DNA of 64,000 nucleotides from Entrophospora sp. SA101 (taxonomy: Eukaryota; Glomeromycota; Glomeromycetes; Entrophosporales; Entrophosporaceae), in the NCBI GenBank assembly GCA_958430865.1, contig CAUDNR010001413.1, forward strand, positions 30,687 through 94,686, given 5' to 3'. Under the pieces are notes generated by a model that saw nothing but the letters and a program-made list of their open reading frames with translations, was not told the origin of the DNA and made no database searches. Positions 57,868 through 64,000 of this stretch are shown one piece after another; position 1 is the stretch's first letter, and each line of letters opens with the position of its first letter. The translations under genes were made by a program, and so were the position numbers.

Positions 57868-59145
57868 TCAGTTAGAAAACTCTCTTAGATATTCTTCATT
57901 GCCATATTTTACTAGTCTCGATAACTTGTTCACATCAACATATTGATTTAGTGTGGTAGAATAATAGTAATCTGGACAAATCATGTTGGTGATGGTGATG
58001 GTTGTTCTATTCATTAAATGACTTGTATTGTAACTAGTATTGCTTGTTGTAGTAGCAGTATTATTGTTGTAGTTGTAGTAATTGTTGCTGCCATAGAACC
58101 TATGATATTCTTGATTGCAGTAATCCAATAGAATTGAAAATTCTGTATTTTCAGTTCTAAGGTTGCCATCACTGTTACCATAGATCCTTTGATATTCTTG
58201 GCTACAATAATGTGCTAAAAATGAGAATGTAGAATCTTCAATTTCAACACTTAAATTGTTAATGTCGTTGCAATTATTATAATAATAATAAATACTATTA
58301 TTAATATTAATACTGTTATTAATATTATTACTATCATCTATACTATTATTATTATTACTACTATTAATATTTTTAACAATATTTATGTTGTTGTTAATGT
58401 TTTTATTGATATCATCATCATTATTACTATTATTATTGTTATTATTATTGTTATTATTATTGTTACTATCAATGTTATTATTGCTGCTATTAATTTCATT
58501 ATTGTCATTGTCATCATAATTATTACTACTATTACTACTATTGCTATTATCATTATTATTGCTGCTTGTAGTGGATTTCTTTGATTTATTAATGATATGT
58601 GGTGGCCTATGTACACCATGCCTTTTATAATAAAGACCACAAGCATTACAATAAATGAAGTCAGGCATTTCCTTTATTTTTTGCCAAATTGGTGTTTCAT
58701 TAACGCCGCAATTATAACATTCATGACCAGTTTTTAATTTCCTTTTTGTCATTGTTGTTGTCGTAGTTGTTGCCATGGTTGTAATTATTGAAGAAGAGCG
58801 AGAAGTAGAGTATGGTTCTGATTGTTTTCTTCTATTACATTTCTTGCTTTTAGATATGGGTCGTGACGAGGGCAATGAATTGTTACGGGCTGTAAAAGAA
58901 TCTTGATTTGGAGTTGGGTTAGATTCTGAATTTAGGTCTGAAGTTAGGTTTGAAGTTGAGCTAGAATTTGTGTTTGTAGTTATTCTTGAAATTGAGTTCA
59001 AGGCAGAGGAGTAAATTCTTAACCTAATAAAAGGTTTAGAAGAAGTTATGGTAGTAGCGGTTGTAATGGTGGTAGGTGGTGGAATTGGTGAATTAATCGA
59101 TCCAACAATTGAAGTGGTTGAATTAGTTGATATTAATGAATCCAT
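57868..59145 (-). CDS. GATA-type zinc-finger protein with Asn-rich centre
   Basis: An intronless frame of 425 residues. One zinc finger uses Cys143, Cys146, Cys166 and Cys169 (CYNCGVNETPIWQK, then CNACGLYYKRHGVHRPP). This is the fungal GATA pattern except that the loop has 19 residues instead of 17 or 18 and the usual W-R-R is W-Q-K. A basic stretch KKCNRRKQ (residues 101-108) could be a nuclear signal. Residues about 190-300 are Asn-rich, coded by AAT/AAC repeats. The C-terminal 130 residues hold three related copies: LAHYCSQEYQRIYG, LLDYCNQEYHRFYG and LVKYGNEEYLREFS. GATA proteins bind WGATAR sites; the target genes are unknown. There is no sign of damage. Confidence 0.88.
   Translation of the reverse strand: MDSLISTNSTTSIVGSINSPIPPPTTITTATTITSSKPFIRLRIYSSALNSISRITTNTNSSSTSNLTSDLNSESNPTPNQDSFTARNNSLPSSRPISKSKKCNRRKQSEPYSTSRSSSIITTMATTTTTTMTKRKLKTGHECYNCGVNETPIWQKIKEMPDFIYCNACGLYYKRHGVHRPPHIINKSKKSTTSSNNNDNSNSSNSSNNYDDNDNNEINSSNNNIDSNNNNNNNNNNNNSNNDDDINKNINNNINIVKNINSSNNNNSIDDSNNINNSININNSIYYYYNNCNDINNLSVEIEDSTFSFLAHYCSQEYQRIYGNSDGNLRTENTEFSILLDYCNQEYHRFYGSNNYYNYNNNTATTTSNTSYNTSHLMNRTTITITNMICPDYYYSTTLNQYVDVNKLSRLVKYGNEEYLREFSN
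58260..58560. repeat. Coding AAT/AAC trinucleotide tract
   Basis: Long imperfect ATT/GTT repeats on the + strand code for the Asn-rich centre of the GATA-finger protein. Confidence 0.85.
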
Positions 59146-59905
59146 TATTTTTCAAATCAAAAGTTAGTTATCAATTAATTTATATACAATATATTTAATT
59201 TAATTGTTCAAAAATTCCAATAATACTGATTTCTGTAAATCAATTGAAAATTTGAGTTGTTGTTGTAGCACAATTGTATTATATGCTACAGCAAATCAAT
59301 TAAAAAGATTCAACTTTAAAGAGTTTAACGAACTTGTTTAAGCGGTTGTTATTGAGAGAACATCAAAACAACAATATAAAAATTTGAAAAGTTGATTAAT
59401 TTAATTTTATTGAATTATAAATTTTCAAGTTAATTATTATTATAAATATTAAATTCAAATGCAAATATCCAATTTCTTGATTCCTGACACTTTGCTATTG
59501 CGGCAATTGCTTTACATAATTAATTCTTTTGATGCTTTATAACTTCATGGTTTCAATTAGCTAATGATAAAAAAATTGAAAATTAAAGCAATTAACCTAA
59601 TAAAGTAAAGATAGGTAGGATGGTGATTCCTATTTTAAAGCATCATCATTATAGCACAATATTTGTTATAAACTATGAATATCTTTGAAGTTTTGCTGAA
59701 AAACAAACCCCTAATTTTATCAAACGCCAATTCTGGCAATACATTTGATTACTACGTAAAAAAAACAAGTAAAAAATCTAACGTGTGTGAAAATCTCTTT
59801 AAATAAATAATTTTTTATTTTATTCAAGATCCTAATAAATAATCATCAAGTAAATACGTTTGAGAATTAAAGTGTAAATAGTATCAAAATAACTAAATGA
59901 AATTA
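59146..59905. other. GATA-gene upstream region, no gene seen
   Basis: A/T-rich sequence that must include the promoter of the GATA-finger gene. TTAATTAAC-like motifs are present, but no site is assignable. Confidence 0.4.
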
Positions 59906-60115
59906 CTAACTAGTAACAAAATGAATATTTGTAAAAAACTCTGGTTGGTTTAATAGTGAAGGATATAAATGATGGAAAATTTTATTCCTTGAAATGTCTC
60001 CCAACAACATCTGCATCTGAAATTTCTCATATCGGAGGTTGCTTCCTTTTATTTGCTCTTCTGATGCGTCGCATACAAACATTGCTGCCACATTAGAATC
60101 ACCTTCAGTTAACAT
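59906..60115 (-). CDS. Hypothetical 69-residue frame
   Basis: A complete frame starting MLTEGDSNVAAMFVCDASEE and ending with HFVTS. Composition is more protein-like than its surroundings (Met, Cys, Asp and Glu present, no homopolymers). No domain, signal peptide or splice partner seen. It may be a remnant of a larger gene. Confidence 0.3.
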   Translation of the reverse strand: MLTEGDSNVAAMFVCDASEEQIKGSNLRYEKFQMQMLLGDISRNKIFHHLYPSLLNQPEFFTNIHFVTS

Positions 60116-61300
60116 TAATCACCGCCACCATTTTTTTTAACTATATATAATAGCTCGCAAAAATAATTGGCAATTTGCTTTTGATTTGTTATTATTCGGA
60201 ATATTACTTTTTAATAAGTTAATAAATAAATTATACTTAATTAAAAACATTATAATTAAAAATAAAAAAGAAACAAAAAGCAACATGTAAAAAAAAAAAT
60301 TTATTTACAAAGAGCTTTATTTTTTTGAGACGTGAAGTAATCAATTTCTTAATGTATAAATTATTGGGTTGATCACAGTGGTTGATCATTAAACATAGAA
60401 AATTACTACATAGCCCTAAGAATATTATTAAAGAGTACCTTGACAGGACCCCAAAAGCTTCTAATTAAGGTACCAAGCAAACCAAGGATAAAAAACATAG
60501 AAAAGTGAAAAATCCCACTGTTATTGATAGTTTGAGATCTTGCTGATAATAATTTATTTATTATTTTGGTCTTAGTGGTCTTAGTAAAATAAAAAAGAGA
60601 AAATTGGATTTATAAAAAAAAAGTTTTGGTCTGGTGTTTTACTAGGACCGGTTGAACCAGTATATGGGAATTGTTTATCTTTGCAGTGAAAAATTTATTT
60701 TGAGCCTCAAACATGGGACTAGTTTTAGAACTTTTTAATATTTGAGCCATGAAGGGGTGATACCTCAAGGGATTTGAAATTTTAATTTTGACATCACCTC
60801 TGACGATGACATTTGAATAATCAATAAACCCTCTAACATTTCTTCAAACGAAACCCGAGCGGATGTTTTTTATAATTATGTCAAAAGAGGACAATTTTAA
60901 AAGCCTCAGCAAAGCACAAGCGGGCAAATATCTGCCTGTGTTTGTATAATGGATTGTAATGTTATCAAATCAATCTTTTACAGTTTTTAACTCATTCCCT
61001 AGTTTCATCAGGATCTACTGCCATTCTTAATTTGCCCTCATCCATTCACTTCTTATTTAGTTTTTTGTATCATCATGTTCCCTTAGGAGCATAAAGGCTA
61101 ACTTCATCCTTGTCATTAAGAGACTGACTAGTAATGTGTCAGATTTTTACTTTAAGGTTTTCTTCTTTATCTGCAAATTGCTTTTTTTTAAGTTTTGTTT
61201 TCTTCAATTAATACTTTATTTGCTTGTTGTTGTTCTTTTAGGATATTTGCCATGATATTATTTATTTATTCTTTTAATATATACTTATATCCTTTCTATG
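60116..61300. other. No gene seen
   Basis: Mixed A/T-rich and slightly GC-richer sequence (about 60600-61100). On the minus strand a short patch near 61080-61110 (DKDEVSLYAPKGT) looks coding, but stops surround it. Confidence 0.35.
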
Positions 61301-61305
61301 AGGGT

Positions 61306-61425
61306 GTACACAGTGTATCTCGATTTAGCAGATTTAAGGGTTTAACAGATAAATTTTCAAAACCAAATCTTTCTATAGTTATTTTATCTCAATTTAATGG
61401 ATTTAATGGATTTTTCATATATGGT
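61306..61425 (+). mobile_element. Pogo/Tigger-like terminal repeat fragment, copy 2
   Basis: Begins TACACAGTGTATCTCGATTT, then TTTAACAGATAAATTTTC, and ends TTTAATGGATTTTTCATATA. It is co-linear with the copy at 9118-8960 (minus strand). The 128-residue frame over it is a chance frame. Confidence 0.55.
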
Positions 61426-62494
61426 GCATGCTGTAACAAAACCAGACAAAGTGAATATTGGTATTACCAAGAATTTCAGGGATCAAAATTTAGTCATTAT
61501 CAGCATAATTGTTATGTGATCAGTTTTTCATTTGTTATTTTCTCTGTTTCCTTAAACCACTCCTACATAAAATTAGAGTAACGAATGTGAATTATAATTT
61601 ACCACCACCACTATTATCTATTTAATTAATTAATTAACACAAGAAAATAATAAACCATTTGCCATGATCTCCTGTAAGTTGTGCCATTTTTTTGTTCTTT
61701 GCGACAAAGAAGATGCAACCCAAACCCAACTGTGTTTGTGTAATAGATGAAAAGCAAAAGCTCACATTGCGTTCTTGGTTGTAAGCTTGTTTACTAATAA
61801 AAAAAAATATATTTTGTCATTAATATGCAGTTTGGTTCCGATTTTTATTGTTAATTGAATACAAATAAACTTTTCATTATAAAAGCTGAACACAGACTTT
61901 TAATCCATTTTTAACTTAACATTGATTAGAATGGTGGTAGTGGTTGCATGAAATAAAAAAAACATTTTTTTTTTATAAAAGCAAAGAACGAATAAAAAAT
62001 ATAATGATAAATACCAAAAGATGAAAAAAATTGCATTCTCACAATATGGAAAGGTGCTGAGATTGAAAAAAGGAATACTGTTATTATTCATGTAGTGTTT
62101 TACAAGCCACAGTCCCTGTTGCTTTAGATTCAGTGAACTTAGTTAAAATAAGGAGATTGGTGAAAATATATGAATCTATGTGAATTACTGGAAAATTAAT
62201 AGAATACGCAACAAAGAAGTATAAATCTCATAGGAGAATTATTCCTTATGTATAATTTTAATTAAAATTTCCAAAGTCACTTGTGATCGAAACTTTAAAT
62301 TTTGGAACACACCATATTATATTTTACCGTAAATGTTTCCAAATTAATCTTTATTTTTTTATTTAAATAATCATGAATTGCTTTAATAAAAAAAACATTT
62401 ATTTTTATTATTACCTTTTGTGAAACAATTAACAGTAAGGTGGGCTGCAACTTTTGATGATGGTTGCTACCACCTTTGCGTCATATAAATATGA
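61426..62494. other. No gene seen
   Basis: A/T-rich; no coding frame of gene-like composition. A T/A-rich run lies at about 61960-61980. Confidence 0.4.
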
Positions 62495-62519
62495 TTGAAA
62501 CCGCCTTTACAACCATTTT

Positions 62520-63240
62520 GTTTCGTTTTTGGGTTGCAACATGGAACACTAGAGATGGCTGCTCAAATAGAAACAGAACTAGCTGGTCACTATGAAAGAA
62601 GAATTAATTTATACAGTTCTAGAACTGGAAGGGTGAAATCTAGGATCAATTTGTTGTTTTTGTCCTGGCTTGAATGTGTCTGTTTACCAAATCCGAACTC
62701 GTAATAAGGTAACCTATAGCATAGTTGAAAATGATTATGCATGTGGAAACTGCAAGGAAAAATTTGAAAATGATGAATTGTCCAAGTGTGAAGATTGTGG
62801 AAGACTAAAAAACTCAATTAAACATTAATGCTCTTAGTGGTAAATATATTGCTTTAGAAATAATGAATCAAAAGAAAAATCGCTTCCTGTTCTGTCACAT
62901 GAGGAAAGGGCTTCTACTAGATACGAAAGACAAATAAATTCTTTACAAGAGAAATTAAATGAAGCAGAATGAACTATCCATGAAGAACAAGAAGCCCATG
63001 AGGATTTCATGAAAACCTCTGAGGAGTGAAATAAAAGACGGAAACAAGAGCTTTTGGATAGAATAAAGGAGTTAGAAACGGAAATTGAAAAACTAAAAGG
63101 TTTAACCAATCAAGAATTAATAAAAGAGATCAATGAGTTAAAAATTCAGCTAGCACAATTACAACAACAGAATGGTCAATTAACTGCTCAAATTGAAGTC
63201 AAAGAGACTAACTAAAAGATGATCTTGATTGAAAATAAAA
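62520..63240 (+). pseudogene. Zinc-ribbon plus coiled-coil protein, decayed
   Basis: Pieces in order: ETELAGHYERRINLYSSR (62570-62630); YACGNCKEKFENDELSKCED, with C-x2-C and a further Cys pair (62737-62800); then a heptad-like coiled coil, INSLQEKLNEAE (62937-62970), LLDRIKELETEIEKLKGLTN (63052-63110) and ELIKEINELKIQLAQLQQQN (63115-63170). Stop codons at about 62824, 62970, 63026 and 63214 break the frame. A Cys-rich segment followed by a coiled coil recurs in uncharacterised Rhizophagus proteins. Not functional as read. Confidence 0.6.
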
Positions 63241-63318
63241 AAGTAATTTAAAAAGAATTGAGGAAATGCTTTCCTCTTATAAATTGAAACTTATTCCAAC
63301 TATCAAAGAAAATGATAG

Positions 63319-63609
63319 TTATTTTTTTTTTAAAGATTTTTGCTTTTTATTAGGTAATAATGCATCATGATGATGCTTTCTTTTTTTAACATTTATTATT
63401 TTTCTTTCTTCTTGGTAAATTTCATAAGTAATCCTTTCTTTCCTTAGATAAGCTTCCAGTGTTTGAGTGTCATTTATTTTGAAAATGTAAGGAGCAATTT
63501 TTTTACCTTGCTCCTTTTTCAAAATACTTCTAATGGTGCTGCAATTCTTTGGTTCCATGGTAGACCTAATGTAAATTAGCTTCATAGTGTTATTTTTATA
63601 TATGGACAA
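63319..63609 (-). CDS. Hypothetical basic 96-residue frame
   Basis: A complete frame containing SILKKEQGKKIAPYIFKIND, then TLEAYLRKERITYEIY, and a Lys/His-rich end (KKRKHHHDALLPNKKQK). The alternating charged and hydrophobic pattern looks like a real folded segment, and the end resembles a nuclear signal. An inner Met (MKLIYIRSTMEP) is an equally good start. No family recognised. Confidence 0.35.
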   Translation of the reverse strand: MSIYKNNTMKLIYIRSTMEPKNCSTIRSILKKEQGKKIAPYIFKINDTQTLEAYLRKERITYEIYQEERKIINVKKRKHHHDALLPNKKQKSLKKK

Positions 63610-63699
63610 TTCTATATATCACTTAACAAATGACTAAATTTTGATCCCTGAAATTCTTGGTTCACTTGGTCTGGTTTTGTTGCAGTATGCCCCAAATTA

Positions 63700-63765
63700 T
63701 CAACTAATAGTCTACTAAATAGTCTACTAAAGAAATTTTGAGCAACTAGTAGTCGACTAAGGATT
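63700..63765. repeat. Short AGTCTACTAA repeats
   Basis: AATAGTCTACTAAA occurs twice in tandem, followed by the related TAGTAGTCGACTAAGG. It lies just outside the last pogo-like terminal repeat. Confidence 0.5.
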
Positions 63766-63851
63766 TTTTTGGGCGATTCCAACCTCTAGGTCTTTCTAGT
63801 ATCATCACAACGGATTCACGTGACATAAATTTATGAAATTTTACCAAAAAT

Positions 63852-64000
63852 GGATACACAGTGAAACTCGATTTAACGGATAAGTTTGGCCCAAGAAATT
63901 TATCCGTTATATCGAAATATCCGTAAAAACGAGAAATTTGGAATTAGCGGATTTTATAATGAAAATCATGTGACATCAGTTAAATTTAAAAAAAATTAAC
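63852..64000 (+). mobile_element. Pogo/Tigger-like terminal repeat, copy 3, cut by the window end
   Basis: Begins TACACAGTGAAACTCGATTT. Subterminal TTTAACGGATAAG and AATTTATCCGTTATATCG form an inverted pair, followed by more GCGGATTTTATAA-like repeats. This is the best-preserved end of the family in the window; the rest of the element, and a possible transposase, would lie beyond position 64000. Confidence 0.6.

Noticed and set aside
61195..61581. 128-residue frame
   Set aside because: It runs through the pogo-like terminal repeat and its composition follows the repeat; no domain.

Overview
The window is about three-quarters A+T. It has intron-rich protein genes, very short intergenic spaces and many Asn/Thr/Ser homopeptides coded by trinucleotide repeats. 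The gene families point to an arbuscular mycorrhizal fungus (Glomeromycotina, close to Rhizophagus): kinases that begin with a W-T-S-G-N-x-I-I-D block followed by an E-W-I-P-Y block, F-box/LRR proteins, a sacsin-like protein ending in BTB, a hAT fragment and pogo-like terminal repeats. The taxon is inferred from gene content, not proven.

Layout. Positions 1-7302 hold ordinary genes: a SEC14-type lipid-transfer protein (+), an F-box protein (-) and a five-exon KHA1-type K+/H+ antiporter (-). Positions 7155-30468 form one rearranged block. A 3.4 kb segment A (7155-10590) begins inside exon 1 of the antiporter gene and recurs in the same orientation at 27061-30468. Between the two A copies lies an 8011-bp inverted repeat (arm 1 10597-18607, arm 2 19050-27060). 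Its arms matched without an indel everywhere I compared them, and they flank a 442-bp spacer that starts with a run of ten N. Each arm carries an intact-looking eight-exon gene for a 400-residue membrane protein, a decayed kinase gene and smaller remnants. The arms end exactly at the N run, so the palindrome is either a very young inverted duplication or a scaffolding artefact.

Positions 31369-42701 are the second normal gene island: a DEK_C/SWIB chromatin protein; a 23-exon, 971-residue homologue of Integrator subunit 4, which I rebuilt exon by exon with consistent phases; a glutathione synthetase gene lacking its 5' half; and an alpha/beta-hydrolase (-). Positions 42.7-64 kb are a gene-poor accessory region. 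It holds a second kinase pseudogene, a sacsin-like/BTB gene, a hAT transposase scrap, a small two-exon membrane protein, a broken ASCC3/SLH1-type helicase, an F-box pseudogene, a GATA-finger protein, a coiled-coil pseudogene and at least two further copies of the pogo-like terminal repeat.

The genes do not form one pathway. The intact ones are housekeeping genes (lipid traffic, cation homeostasis, chromatin, RNA 3'-end processing). Around them lie decaying members of families that are expanded in these fungi. I found no CRISPR array, rRNA or convincing tRNA, and no complete autonomous transposon.
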